Shown here in pieces: positions 44,025-54,010 of a stretch of DNA of 64,000 nucleotides. The notes under the pieces are model-generated. The model worked only from the letters and a program-made list of their open reading frames with translations. It searched no databases and was not told where the DNA came from. The stretch covers positions 62,001-126,000 of the forward strand of contig CAVWDE010000020.1 in NCBI GenBank assembly GCA_963753685.1. Reading direction: 5' to 3'. The translations under genes and the position numbers were made by a program. Source of the DNA: DATAOG01 sp963753685 (GTDB lineage Bacteria > Pseudomonadota > Alphaproteobacteria > Geminicoccales > Geminicoccaceae). The number at the start of each line of letters is the position of its first letter. Position 1 is the stretch's first letter.

Positions 44025-44546
44025 CTAAGCGTCGCGGCCGGGTGGCTGGTAGATCTGCGGCGGCTGGTCGGCCAAGTCCTTGGGCGGCGGGGCGGGCTGC
44101 GGCTTGGCGTAGAACAGCGGCTCGCGGTCGTCGAGGCTCGGCTCGAACGGCAGACGCATGCGGACGCTGCCGCCACCCTGCTGCTGAGCCGCCTCGCGCT
44201 CGGCGGCCTCGAGTTGCTCGGCGGCCTTGCGGTCCCAGGGCAGGACGTAGCTGCGGGGCTCGGCCACCGCCGGCAGCTGTAGCCAGAGATAGATGCCCTG
44301 GCCCTCCTTTAGCTGCGAGCCGAGCACGGTCGCCTCCGCGGCGTGCTGCTGCCACCACTCCAGGTCGATCGGCTTCGGCCGGCTCAACAGATCCGCGAGG
44401 CTCGCATAGCTCAGCGGCAGGAGCAGGACCCCGGTCGCCAGCGCCGTGCCCTTGACCGCCAGCCGGCGCGGCGTCCACAGGCTGATCAGGGTCAGGAGGC
44501 CGGCGAGCGCCACGGTCGCCACGAACAGCTGGCTGAGGTCGGTCAT
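44025..44546 (-). CDS. Uncharacterised membrane protein of ExbB/ExbD-like cassette
   Basis: 173 residues. Two N-terminal membrane helices are visible (LFVATVALAGLLTLISLW; GTALATGVLLLPLSYASLADLL), then a soluble region with WWQQHAAEATVLGSQLKEG, a Gln-rich AAEREAAQQQGGG linker and a Pro-rich tail. Its ATG overlaps the stop of the ExbD-like gene by four bases, so it is coupled to it. I do not recognise a family. It probably sits in the inner membrane with the other two products. Confidence 0.65.
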   Translation of the reverse strand: MTDLSQLFVATVALAGLLTLISLWTPRRLAVKGTALATGVLLLPLSYASLADLLSRPKPIDLEWWQQHAAEATVLGSQLKEGQGIYLWLQLPAVAEPRSYVLPWDRKAAEQLEAAEREAAQQQGGGSVRMRLPFEPSLDDREPLFYAKPQPAPPPKDLADQPPQIYQPPGRDA

Positions 44547-45154
44547 GACGTTCCCCCTGTGCGGAGCTCCTTGAACAGGTTGTGCACGCTGCCCGGGACC
44601 AGCTTGCCGTCGGCTGTCAGCCGGAACCGGTAAACGGTCGTCTCCTCGCCCTCATGGGTCAGCGCGACCTTGCTCGCGAGCAGCTGCTGGGTGTGCTCCT
44701 GCGGGCTGCGATTGACGCTGGTGACCACGGTCACCGGGATCGGATAGACCTTCGCGGAATCGCGGTACAGGTGCAGGTTGACGGTGTATTCGCCCGCCAC
44801 GATACCGCGCGAGTACGAGCTCTCGTAGTTGAGCCCGGTGGCGTCGTTGCGGGTGCCGAGGTCGTCGCGCAAAAGGTTGAACACCTTCCCGCCCTTGTTG
44901 GAGTAGCCGACCGGCACGTCACCGGGCGCCTGCACCCAGAGGTCGACGTCGGCATCGATCTGGTCGGGCCAGCGGATCTCGACGATCACGTTGCCGGGCG
45001 GCGCGATCTGGTCGCTGGCCTTGGCGCCCGGCGGATGGATGTAGGGCAGCATCAGGATCACCATGGCGACGAAGCCGACCAGGGCGAGCATGATGACGTC
45101 GCGGAACACCGTGCTGCCGGCGTCCTCGTCGTCGAAGACGTCAAGGCCGTGCAT
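44543..45154 (-). CDS. ExbD/TolR-like protein with unusual periplasmic domain
   Basis: 203 residues from ATG 45154, with TTGGAGAG just upstream. The N-terminus FDDEDAGSTVFRDVIMLALV continues into GFVAMVILML: an acidic head, then one membrane helix with a conserved-type Asp at its start, as in ExbD/TolR. The periplasmic part is not the ExbD fold. It is beta-rich, with VEIRWPDQIDADVDLWVQAP and YSRGIVAGEYTVNLHLYRDS, resembling the DUF2135/YfaP-type domain. Its start lies 14 bases inside the ExbB-like gene. It is probably the stator-side partner of a proton channel that works on something in the periplasm. Confidence 0.65.
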   Translation of the reverse strand: MHGLDVFDDEDAGSTVFRDVIMLALVGFVAMVILMLPYIHPPGAKASDQIAPPGNVIVEIRWPDQIDADVDLWVQAPGDVPVGYSNKGGKVFNLLRDDLGTRNDATGLNYESSYSRGIVAGEYTVNLHLYRDSAKVYPIPVTVVTSVNRSPQEHTQQLLASKVALTHEGEETTVYRFRLTADGKLVPGSVHNLFKELRTGGTS

Positions 45155-45890
45155 GGCGCTCTCCAAGCTCGACCGTGGCGGTCAGGAGCTTGATCGTGCC
45201 ACTTTCGAGCAGGCGGACGTTGACCATCAGCCAGATGTTGAGCAGCGAGCCGACCAGCGTCGTGTAGAGCGCGATCGACATGCCCCGGATCAGGGTCGAG
45301 ATCATCGGGCCGATCGAGCTCACGTCCGCGGCGGCATCGGGGTGCACCCCCGAGAGTGCAATGATGAAGCCGATCACGGTGCCGGTCAGCCCGAGCAGGA
45401 CCAGGCTGTTGGCGATGTGCCGGACCGGCGAGATCCGCGCCGCCAGCCGCAGGCGCAGCGTCGAGGCGAGGATCGCCCGGCTCTCGCCGTCGTGGCGCTC
45501 GGTGGCGCGCAGATAGGCCGGCGCCGGCGCGCGGCGATCGACCGCGTAGGCCTTGACCTCGTTCAGCGCCCGGCTGAGCTGCGCCACCCGCTGCGCGCTC
45601 CAGAACAGCCCGACCGCGAACACGGCCACGATCGCCACCGAATAGATGCTGCCGTCCGCGGCCAGGAGAGCGCCGATCCAGCCCTGACCGGCGGCCGCGC
45701 CGACCAGGGCCAGCGCGATGCTGTTGGCGAGCGCAAACCGCAGCAGCAGCAGATAGCGCTGAGCTACGGGATCGTCCTGGCCGAGGGCGGCGGCGAGCTC
45801 GCGCGTGGTTTGCCAGAGCGAATCACGAAGCGCGACCGGCTGGGCGGCAGCAGCGACCTCGGCAGCAGTACGGGACCAGGTCATCCTCAT
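45141..45890 (-). CDS. MotA/TolQ/ExbB-type proton-channel protein
   Basis: 249 residues with four membrane helices. The core ANSLVLLGLTGTVIGFIIAL matches the LLGLLGTV helix of ExbB/TolQ, and MSIALYTTLVGSLLNIWLM matches their last helix (A-x-x-TT-x-x-G). These proteins use proton flow to drive work across the envelope. The start is ATG 45890 with AGGA upstream. It leads the three-gene unit with overlaps to each next gene. No tonB or tol gene is nearby, so this is a separate system. Confidence 0.8.
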   Translation of the reverse strand: MRMTWSRTAAEVAAAAQPVALRDSLWQTTRELAAALGQDDPVAQRYLLLLRFALANSIALALVGAAAGQGWIGALLAADGSIYSVAIVAVFAVGLFWSAQRVAQLSRALNEVKAYAVDRRAPAPAYLRATERHDGESRAILASTLRLRLAARISPVRHIANSLVLLGLTGTVIGFIIALSGVHPDAAADVSSIGPMISTLIRGMSIALYTTLVGSLLNIWLMVNVRLLESGTIKLLTATVELGERHARP

Positions 45891-46176
45891 CTCCGATCCT
45901 CGTCAGCCCGCTCTCCGACCGTCGCCGCCGAGTAGCCGCGCGGAAGGACCAGTTTCGGTCCCGACGGTTCGGCGCGCTGGTGACAGTTGTCGACGGAACA
46001 GCCATTGCAAAACCCGGGCCGCACCCGTTGGTTCCGCTGCGCTTGACTTCGCATCCGCCGCGGCACGTCGCCGCAGGCCCAGCGTTAGGGCGACGGCCGG
46101 GTCAAGAGCAGCTGGATTGGGCGGTCGGAGCGGCCCGCTGGCGGCGGGCGCCCGTCGGAGCGCGGAACCGCGATCG

Positions 46177-47553
46177 TCAGGCGGCGGCGACCGCCGGCAG
46201 ATGCGCGAGTGAGGCCTGGAGGTCGGCTTCGTCGTAGCTCTGGTCGGTGAGCTTGCCCGCGAAGTAGTCGGCGTAGGCCTGCATGTCGAAGTGGCCGTGG
46301 CCGCACAGGTTGAACAGAATCACCTTGCTCTCGCCGGCCGCCTTGCACTTGAGGGCCTGATCGATCGCGCCCTTGACCGCATGATTTGCCTCGGGCGCCG
46401 GCAGCACGCCCTCGACCCGGGCAAAGTCGATGCCGGCCTTGAAGCATTCGACCTGGTGGTAGGCGACCGCCTCGATCAGGCGAAGGTCGAGCAGGTGGCT
46501 CACCATCGGCGCCATGCCGTGGTAGCGCAGGCCGCCGGCGTGGAAGCCGGGCGGGATAAACTCCGAGCCCAGCGTGTGCATCTTGACAAGCGGCGTCAGA
46601 TGGCCGGTGTCGCCGAAGTCATAGGCAAACTTGCCGCGCGTGAGCGACGGGCAGGCCGAGGGCTCGCAGGCGATCACCTCGACCTTGGGGCCGCCGCGTA
46701 GCATGGCGCCTAAGAAGGGGAAGGCGATGCCGGCGAAGTTGGAGCCGCCGCCGGTGCAGCCGACCACGACGTCCGGGTAGTCGCCAGCCTGCTCGAGCTG
46801 GGCGATCGCTTCCTGGCCGATCACGGTCTGGTGCAGGAGGACGTGGTTGAGCACGCTGCCGAGCGCGTAGTGGGTATCGTCGCGGCTGGCCGCCATCTCG
46901 ACCGCCTCGGAGATCGCGATCCCGAGCGAGCCGGTGCTGTCCGGGTGCGCCGCCAGGATCTTGCGGCCCGCTTCGGTCTCGTTCGAGGGCGAGGCGACAC
47001 AGCGGGCGCCGTAGCTCTCCATCAGCGCCCGGCGGTAGGGCTTCTGCTCGAAGCTGACCCTGACCATGTAGACGTCGACCTGGACGCCGAACAGGCTGCC
47101 GGCGAGCGCCAGCGCCGAGCCCCATTGGCCGGCCCCGGTCTCGGTCGCGATCCGGGTGATGCCCGCCTGCTTGTTGTACCAGGCCTGGGGCACCGCGGTG
47201 TTGGGCTTGTGGCTGCCGGCCGGGCTCACGCCCTCGTATTTGTAGTAGATCCGGGCCGGGGTATCGAGGAAGCGCTCGAGCCGGCGCGCGCGGTAGAGGG
47301 GCGTCGGGCGCCACAGGCGATAGACGTCGCGGACCGGGTCCGGAATCTCGATCCTTTGCTCCTGGCTCACCTCCTGGGCGATCAGCGCCATCGGGAACAA
47401 AGGCGCGAGCTCGGCGGGGCCGATCGGCTGCAGCGTCCCCGGATGCAAAGGCGGCGCCGGCGGTTGCGGCAGGTCGGCCGCGAGATTGTACCAGTGGGTC
47501 GGAATCCGCTCCTCGCTGAGGACCGTCTTCAGGGTCCGATCGTCGGCCGCCAT
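46177..47553 (-). CDS. TrpB2-type tryptophan synthase beta-like PLP enzyme
   Basis: 458 residues from ATG 47553, with GGGGGGC upstream. The PLP lysine lies in VSPAGSHKPNTAVPQAWYN; TETGAGQWGSALALAGSLFG and GCTGGGSNFAGIAFPFLG are the other PLP-site segments. The long insertion (RPTPLYRARRLERFLDTPAR) and total length match TrpB2, the family that often acts without TrpA. It makes tryptophan from indole and serine, or another beta-replacement product. It is divergent from a Zur-like regulator. Confidence 0.9.
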   Translation of the reverse strand: MAADDRTLKTVLSEERIPTHWYNLAADLPQPPAPPLHPGTLQPIGPAELAPLFPMALIAQEVSQEQRIEIPDPVRDVYRLWRPTPLYRARRLERFLDTPARIYYKYEGVSPAGSHKPNTAVPQAWYNKQAGITRIATETGAGQWGSALALAGSLFGVQVDVYMVRVSFEQKPYRRALMESYGARCVASPSNETEAGRKILAAHPDSTGSLGIAISEAVEMAASRDDTHYALGSVLNHVLLHQTVIGQEAIAQLEQAGDYPDVVVGCTGGGSNFAGIAFPFLGAMLRGGPKVEVIACEPSACPSLTRGKFAYDFGDTGHLTPLVKMHTLGSEFIPPGFHAGGLRYHGMAPMVSHLLDLRLIEAVAYHQVECFKAGIDFARVEGVLPAPEANHAVKGAIDQALKCKAAGESKVILFNLCGHGHFDMQAYADYFAGKLTDQSYDEADLQASLAHLPAVAAA

Positions 47554-47690
47554 GATGCCCCCCGGCTTGGTCGTTGGCGCGTCCAAAGACTACTGGCGGG
47601 CGACCGCCCTGCGCAAGCGCGCCGCGATTCCTTTACGCCGGCTGATGGAGTACCAATCTGGGGGAGCAGGCAGCAACCGGATCACGCGCC

Positions 47691-48179
47691 TTGGACCTTG
47701 CCGACAGCCATCACGACCACGAGCGGTGCGTCGACGACGCCCTGCACAAAGCGGCCGTGCTCTGCAGCCGGCGCGGCGCCCGCCTGACGCATTTGCGCCG
47801 CCGGGTACTCGAGCTCGTCTGGCAGGGCCACGCGGCCGTCAAAGCCTACGACATCCTGGACGAGCTGGGGAGCGTGTCGGGCACGGCCAAGCCGCCGACA
47901 GTCTACCGGGCGCTCGACTTCCTGATGGCGCATGGCCTGGTGCATCGGCTGGAGAGCCTGAACGCCTACGTCGGCTGCCCGGACCCGGATGCCGCGCATG
48001 AGGGCCAGTTCCTGATCTGCGACGCCTGTGGTGCGGTCAGCGAGTTCGAGGCGCCGGCGATCCAGGCGGCGATCGCCGAGCAGGCGGAAGGCCAGGGCTT
48101 CGCGGTCGCGCGGGAGACCGTCGAGGTGCGCGGCCTCTGTCAGACCTGCCGCACCGCGGCGGGGCTCCCAGGGCCATGA
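47691..48179 (+). CDS. zur: Fur-family regulator, Zur type
   Basis: 162 residues from TTG 47691. Fur-family pattern: RGARLTHLRRRVLELVWQG (winged helix), PPTVYRALDFLMAHGLVHRLE (recognition helix), the CPDPDAAHEGQFLICDACG metal region and a second GLCQTC motif, giving the two CxxC structural-zinc pairs. The layout, with HDHERC at the N-terminus and HxHxx-like AHEGQ, is Zur-like, so it probably senses zinc and represses uptake genes. No zinc transporter lies in the window. The TTG start is the best found but the ribosome site is weak. Confidence 0.75.
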   Translation: MDLADSHHDHERCVDDALHKAAVLCSRRGARLTHLRRRVLELVWQGHAAVKAYDILDELGSVSGTAKPPTVYRALDFLMAHGLVHRLESLNAYVGCPDPDAAHEGQFLICDACGAVSEFEAPAIQAAIAEQAEGQGFAVARETVEVRGLCQTCRTAAGLPGP

Positions 48180-48191
48180 CCCTCGCCGCCC

Positions 48192-49499
48192 TTACTCGGC
48201 GGCGGCGACGCGCTCCCCGGCGAGGGTCGGCGCCGGGCCGGGCTCGCCGGGCCCGAGTTCGGCGATCACCGGGCTGGTGATCGGCACGCCGGTAAAGCCG
48301 CTCCGCTCCTCGGGCGGCGGCCTCTCGCGCAGCACCAGCCGCCAGCCCGTGAACGCCGCCAGCGAGAGGGCGACCCCGGCCGCGGACACGAACAGCATGC
48401 GCTCGCCGAACAGCTCCATCGCGAGGCCCACGATGAGCGGGCCGACCGTGGCACCCGCCGCCCAGGCGAACAGCAGCGAGCTGGTCAGCACGATCGCCTC
48501 GCCCGGCGCCCCCCGGTCCTGGGCGTGGGCGACGCAGATCGCGTAGATGGTGAGCGCGAAGCCGCCCCAGAGGCAGAACAGCGCGATGATTCCGAACCGC
48601 ACGAGCTCGCCGCTCTCGCCGCGCAGCGCCGCCCCCTTGGCGGGCCCGACCAGGGTGAGCGCGAGCATGATGACGAAGATCGTGGCCGAGGCGCCGAGGA
48701 TCACGAGCCGCCGGTCGATCCGGTCGGACAAGAGACCGATCGGCCACTGCAAGCCGAGCCGGCCGGTCTGGATCATGCCCATGAGCAGGCCGATGGTGGC
48801 CGCCGGCACGGCTGCTTTGCTGAGAAAATAGGGCGTGATGTTCATGACCGCGGTGTTCATGAAACCGACCGCGAAGCAGCCGACCGCGGCGACCGGTGCC
48901 ACCCGGTAGAGATGGCGCACGCTGACGCCCGCGACCTTGGGCTGGGAGGGCGTCTCGGCGCGGGTCAGCGAGACCGGGATCAGCGCCAGCGAGAACAGGC
49001 CGCTCACGACCATGATCAGCTGCGCCGAGGCGACGTCGAAGATGCCGATCAGGAACTGGCTGCCGGTCAGCGCGAGCGTGATCGTGATCGTGTAGAGCGC
49101 GATCACCCGGCCGCGGGCGGCGTTGGGCGTGCGGTCATTGATCCAGCTGTCGACCACGGTCGAAAGCCCGGCGATGCAGATGCCGTGGACCACGCGCAGC
49201 GCGAACCACAGCGGGATGTCGACCGCCGCCTGGAACAGCAGCGAGGCGACCGCGGCGGTCGCGGCGAAGGTCGCAAAGGCGCGGATGTGGCCGACCGTGC
49301 GGATCACCCGCGCGCCGACCATGCAGCCGAGCAGGAAGCCGCCGGCATAGGCCGTGGCGATCAGGCCGGTCGCGAACTCACCGGCCGCCGCCTGCCCGAG
49401 GCGGACCGGCAGGAGCGTGCCGAGCGCGCCGTTCGACAGCTGAAAGATCGCGGCCGCAGTGATCACCGCCGCCAGCCGCACGAGGTGGCTTCTCAGCAT
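48192..49499 (-). CDS. MFS transporter (YcaD-like)
   Basis: 435 residues from ATG 49499, with GGGAC upstream. About 12 membrane helices are seen. The DxxxRR-type loop is LSDRIDRRLVILG, and the first half has VVDSWINDRTPNAARGRVIALY, a segment typical of the YcaD/UhpC-like drug:proton group. It probably exports a small molecule. It is between Zur (convergent) and a LysR gene on the same strand 68 bases upstream, which may control it. Confidence 0.85.
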   Translation of the reverse strand: MLRSHLVRLAAVITAAAIFQLSNGALGTLLPVRLGQAAAGEFATGLIATAYAGGFLLGCMVGARVIRTVGHIRAFATFAATAAVASLLFQAAVDIPLWFALRVVHGICIAGLSTVVDSWINDRTPNAARGRVIALYTITITLALTGSQFLIGIFDVASAQLIMVVSGLFSLALIPVSLTRAETPSQPKVAGVSVRHLYRVAPVAAVGCFAVGFMNTAVMNITPYFLSKAAVPAATIGLLMGMIQTGRLGLQWPIGLLSDRIDRRLVILGASATIFVIMLALTLVGPAKGAALRGESGELVRFGIIALFCLWGGFALTIYAICVAHAQDRGAPGEAIVLTSSLLFAWAAGATVGPLIVGLAMELFGERMLFVSAAGVALSLAAFTGWRLVLRERPPPEERSGFTGVPITSPVIAELGPGEPGPAPTLAGERVAAAE

Positions 49500-49567
49500 G
49501 GGTCCCGCACGGTTCACCCGTGCTTCCGTCGCTTCCCGGTCGCGCTTCGAGCGAGCCGAGCGGCTCA

Positions 49568-50530
49568 CTACCGCGTCGGCGGCGCTTTGGCAAAGCCTGT
49601 TTGGCGGTCGCTGGGAGGGGGAGGGGTGGCCGGGGCCGGCGGCTCCGCGGCGAACGCCGCCTGCAGGTGGTCGGCGAACGCCCTCGCCTTGCTCGAAGCC
49701 CGGTGGCCGCTCGGGAAGACGGCGTAGAGCTCGGCCGGACGCAGGGGGTAGCCGGGCAGGAGTGGCACCAGCGTCCCGGCGGCGAGCTCGGCGCGGCACA
49801 TCCAGAGCGAGGCGATGCCGATGCCGAGGCCGGCCTCGAGACCGGCGATCACGCCCGCAGCCGAGTCCATCCGCACGCGTCCTTGGACCTCGACCGAGAT
49901 GGCCGCACCTGAGGGGTCCTGGAAGACCCAGTCCGCGGCCGCCGCGCCGAGCGGTCCGAGGATGCAGTCGTGGGCCGCGAGGTCGTGCGGGGTTGCGGGC
50001 TCGCCGTGGCGCGCGAGGTAGGCAGGTGCCGCCACGGGCCAGCGGGGCGCGCTCGCCAGGCGCCGTGCGACGAAGCTCGAATCCGGCAGCGGCCCGAGTC
50101 GGAGCGCCAGATCCACACCCTCGACGACTAGGTCCTGGCGCCGGTCGGCCATCAAAAGGTCGACCTCGAGGCGCGGGTGCGCCGCCAGAAACTCCGCCAG
50201 CCGCGGCACCACCTCGCGGGCGCCGAAGGCGACCGGCAGCGCCACCCGCAGGATGCCTTGGAGGCCCTCGGCGCCACGCGCGGCGGCGGCCGCCTCGCCG
50301 AGCTCGAGCAGCACGCCGCGCGCCCGCTCGAGATAGGCGGCACCCGCCTCGGTCAGCGAGACCCGGCGGGTCGTGCGCAGCAGCAGCCGGACGCCCAGGC
50401 GCTCCTCGAGGGCGGCAACCAGACGTGACGCGGAGGGTTGGGAGAGCCCGAGCTCCCGGCCCGCGCGCGAAAGGCTGCCGGTCTCAGCGGCCCGGACGAA
50501 CACTTCGATCTCACGCAGGCGGTCGCTCAT
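49568..50530 (-). CDS. LysR-family transcriptional regulator
   Basis: 320 residues. The winged-helix domain is LREIEVFVRAAETGSLSRAGRELGLSQPSASRLVAALEERLG at residues 4-45, with a complete effector domain (VALPVAFGAREVVPRLAEFLAAHP). It is divergent from the peroxiredoxin gene across 130 bases. A perfect 11-base palindrome sits 12 bases before its start codon, matching where LysR proteins autorepress. Likely targets are itself and the peroxiredoxin or the MFS gene. Confidence 0.9.
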   Translation of the reverse strand: MSDRLREIEVFVRAAETGSLSRAGRELGLSQPSASRLVAALEERLGVRLLLRTTRRVSLTEAGAAYLERARGVLLELGEAAAAARGAEGLQGILRVALPVAFGAREVVPRLAEFLAAHPRLEVDLLMADRRQDLVVEGVDLALRLGPLPDSSFVARRLASAPRWPVAAPAYLARHGEPATPHDLAAHDCILGPLGAAAADWVFQDPSGAAISVEVQGRVRMDSAAGVIAGLEAGLGIGIASLWMCRAELAAGTLVPLLPGYPLRPAELYAVFPSGHRASSKARAFADHLQAAFAAEPPAPATPPPPSDRQTGFAKAPPTR

Positions 50531-50541
50531 TCGCGGCGTGA

Positions 50542-50552
50542 ATAGGTCCTAT
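50542..50552. promoter_or_regulatory. Palindrome in the LysR-peroxiredoxin gap
   Basis: ATAGGTCCTAT is an exact inverted repeat of the T-N11-A class that LysR proteins bind. It lies 12 bases from the lysR start and about 110 bases from the peroxiredoxin start, so it could serve both divergent promoters. Binding is inference. Confidence 0.45.
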
Positions 50553-50660
50553 GGCTGCGGATGGGATACCCCTTGGCAGGGACATGGATCAAGTTGTTTC
50601 AAGACATCGATCCGGCCTCCCCGGACCCATCCGGCGCGAGGACCCAAGCGGAGATCAGCC

Positions 50661-51338
50661 ATGTCGCTGCAAGCCAAGCTGGATGCTTTCAAGGCCGACT
50701 TCGAGGCCGGCAAGCCGCCCTACAACGTGCCGCCCTCGGTGATCGAGACGATGCACCGTGCCACGGCCGAGCTGAAGGCGTCGGGCCAGGCCGAGCGCGC
50801 CCGAAAGGTCGGCGACCGGGCGCCCGAGTTCGCGCTGCCCGATGCCGGAGCCGAAGTGATCCGCACAAGCGACCTGCTGGCCCGCGGCCCGCTCGTCGTG
50901 AGCTTCTACCGCGGGGTCTGGTGCCCCTACTGCAACATGGAGCTGCAGGCGCTCGAGGCATTTTTGCCGCAGATCCGGGAGCTCGGTGGCGCGCTGGTCG
51001 CGATCTCGCCGCAGAGCGCCGCCAACAGCCGCAAGTCGGCGCGCCAGAACGGCCTCTCCTTCCCGATCCTGAGCGATCAGGGCAACGAGGTCGCGGCCAT
51101 GTTCGGGCTGCGCTTCCGCCTGCCGGACGACCTTGTCGAGCTGTACCAACAGCTCGGCAACAACCTGCCGCTGGTCAACGGCGATCCGTCCTGGACCCTG
51201 CCGATGCCGGCTCGCTACGTGATCGGGCCGGACGGAGTGATCGGCTACGCCAACGTCAGCCCGGACTATACCCTGCGGCCGGAGCCCGAGGAGATGCTCC
51301 CGGCGCTGCGGCAGGCGGCCGTCGCCCGGGCGGCCTGA
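50661..51338 (+). CDS. Peroxiredoxin-like (AhpC/TSA) protein
   Basis: 225 residues from ATG 50661, with GGAG upstream. A helical N-terminus (MSLQAKLDAFKADFEAGKP) is followed by the thioredoxin fold with FYRGVWCPYCNMELQALEA, a WCPYC active site with two cysteines. Later ISPQSAANSRKSARQNGLSFP and the DDLVELYQQLGNNLP loop identify the peroxiredoxin-like subfamily. It removes peroxides or acts as a thiol oxidoreductase. It is the probable target of the divergent LysR regulator. Confidence 0.88.
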   Translation: MSLQAKLDAFKADFEAGKPPYNVPPSVIETMHRATAELKASGQAERARKVGDRAPEFALPDAGAEVIRTSDLLARGPLVVSFYRGVWCPYCNMELQALEAFLPQIRELGGALVAISPQSAANSRKSARQNGLSFPILSDQGNEVAAMFGLRFRLPDDLVELYQQLGNNLPLVNGDPSWTLPMPARYVIGPDGVIGYANVSPDYTLRPEPEEMLPALRQAAVARAA

Positions 51339-51364
51339 AGCATCGGCGGTGATGGCGACCGCGA

Positions 51365-52125
<761 letters not shown>

Positions 52126-52127
52126 GC

Positions 52128-53999
52128 TCAGCTGTCCGGGGCGAAGGCGCGTTCGACGTAGGCCGCGAGCTCGCTCAGACACTCCTCGACGTCCAAAACG
52201 TCGGTGCGCACGACCAGGTCGGGGTTTTCGGGCGGCTCGTAGGGCGAGCTGATTCCGGTGAACTCGGGAATCTCGCCGGTGCGCGCGCGCCGGTACAGAC
52301 CCTTGGGGTCGCGCTGCTCGCAGAGTGCCAGGGGCGCCTCGATGTAGACCTCGTGGAACGAGCTGCCGGCCGCCTGGCGCGCCCGCTCCCGGTCCGCCCG
52401 ATAGGGCGAGATGAACGAGCTGATCACGACGAAGCCGGCCTCCGCGAACAACCCGGCCACCTCGCTGACCCGGCGGATGTTTTCGGCGCGATCCTCAGGC
52501 GAGAAGCCGAGATTGGCGTTCAGGCCGCCGCGCACGTTGTCGCCGTCGAGCACGTAGACGTGGTAGCCCTTGGCGAACAGGCGCGCCTCCAGCGCCAGCG
52601 CAAGCGTCGACTTGCCGGCCCCAGACAGGCCGGTGAACCAGAGCACGCCGCCCCTGTGGCCGTTGCGCAATACGCGCGCCTCGCGCGATACCGTGTGGCC
52701 GACGGCGGTGATGTTGGTCGCCCGCCGGGTGATCGACTCGCGCTGGTCGGGGTAGCCCTCCATCGAGATGATGCCACCGCCGACCGGCACGTAGTCCTCA
52801 ACCAGGACAAACCGTCCGGTTGCAGGATTATTCCGATGCTCATCCAACGCGAGAAGGCCGCGGGTGCGCAGCACGACCTCGGCGACCGCATTGCGCTCGA
52901 CCACCTCCGCCGGTCCGGACGACAGATCGCCGGTATCGATCACCCGCTCGATCGACTGAACGGCGACCTCGGTCTCGCTGGTGTTCAGCTTCAAGGTGTA
53001 GCGGTTGCCCACTGCCAGTGGCTTGCGGCCGAGCCAGAACAGGCGGCCGCGGAACACGTTGCTCTCGATCGGCGGGTGGTCGGGATGGGATGCGACCTCG
53101 CCGCGCTCGACGAAGATCTGCTCGTCCAGCGTGATCCCGACCGACTGTCCGGCCTCGGCGCCCTCCGGCTGCTCGGGCACGCTCCAGGTCTCGATCGACT
53201 TGACCTTGGCGGTCTTGTTGGAGGGCGAGAACAGCAGCTGATCGCCGACCGCGAGCCGGCCGGCCTCGATCCGCCCGACCAGGATCCGGCGCTGGTCGAA
53301 CTTGTAGACGTCCTGGATCGGCAGGCGCAGCGGCCGCTCGGCCTGGCCCGGCTCGGAGAAGAACTGATCGAGCGCCTTGACCACGGTCGGCCCCTGGTAC
53401 CAGGGCATGACCTTGGAGCGGGCGACGATGTTGTCGCCCTCGCGCGCCGAGATCGGGATGAAGCCGGTCGGCTCGACGCCCAGGCTTGCCAGATAGCCGC
53501 GATACTGCTCGGCGACCGCACCGAAGCGGTCGGCGCTGTAGCCGACCAGGTCCATCTTGTTGACCAGCACCGCGACCTGGCGCACGCCCAGAAGGTGCAA
53601 AAGATAACCGTGCCGGTAGGACTGCTCGCGCACGCCTTCCAGGGCGTCGATCAGGAGCAGCGCGGCTTCCGAGCTGGCCGCGCCGGTCACCATGTTCTTC
53701 AGGAACTCCTTGTGGCCGGGCGCGTCGATGATGACGTAGTCGCGGGCGTCGGTCCGGAACTGGATCTGGGCGGTGTCGATGGTCACCCCCTGATCGCGCT
53801 CGGCCTGGAGCGCGTCCATCAGGAACGCCCATTCGAACGGCATGCCGCGGCGCTCGCAGACCGCCTGGATGGTCTCGAGCTTGCCCTCGGGCAAGGAGCC
53901 GGTGTCGTGAAACAGCCGGCCGACCAGGGTCGACTTGCCGTGATCGACGTGGCCGACGATCACGATCCGAAGTTTGGGGCGGGCGCCCGGCATGGCCAT
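52128..53999 (-). CDS. cysNC: Bifunctional sulfate adenylyltransferase large subunit/APS kinase
   Basis: About 623 residues. The GTPase half has VIVGHVDHGKSTLVGRLF, DAPGHKEFLKNMVTGA and VNKMDLVGYS; the C-terminal half has the APS kinase P-loop WFTGLSGAGKSTLALALEA near residue 455 and the DGDNVRGGLNANLGFSPEDR segment. It forms APS with CysD using GTP, then phosphorylates it to PAPS. I chose ATG 53999 for its GAGGG site; GTG 54014 overlaps the cysD stop by four bases and is the alternative. Confidence 0.95.
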   Translation of the reverse strand: MAMPGARPKLRIVIVGHVDHGKSTLVGRLFHDTGSLPEGKLETIQAVCERRGMPFEWAFLMDALQAERDQGVTIDTAQIQFRTDARDYVIIDAPGHKEFLKNMVTGAASSEAALLLIDALEGVREQSYRHGYLLHLLGVRQVAVLVNKMDLVGYSADRFGAVAEQYRGYLASLGVEPTGFIPISAREGDNIVARSKVMPWYQGPTVVKALDQFFSEPGQAERPLRLPIQDVYKFDQRRILVGRIEAGRLAVGDQLLFSPSNKTAKVKSIETWSVPEQPEGAEAGQSVGITLDEQIFVERGEVASHPDHPPIESNVFRGRLFWLGRKPLAVGNRYTLKLNTSETEVAVQSIERVIDTGDLSSGPAEVVERNAVAEVVLRTRGLLALDEHRNNPATGRFVLVEDYVPVGGGIISMEGYPDQRESITRRATNITAVGHTVSREARVLRNGHRGGVLWFTGLSGAGKSTLALALEARLFAKGYHVYVLDGDNVRGGLNANLGFSPEDRAENIRRVSEVAGLFAEAGFVVISSFISPYRADRERARQAAGSSFHEVYIEAPLALCEQRDPKGLYRRARTGEIPEFTGISSPYEPPENPDLVVRTDVLDVEECLSELAAYVERAFAPDS

Positions 54000-54010
54000 C
54001 CGGATCGCCC

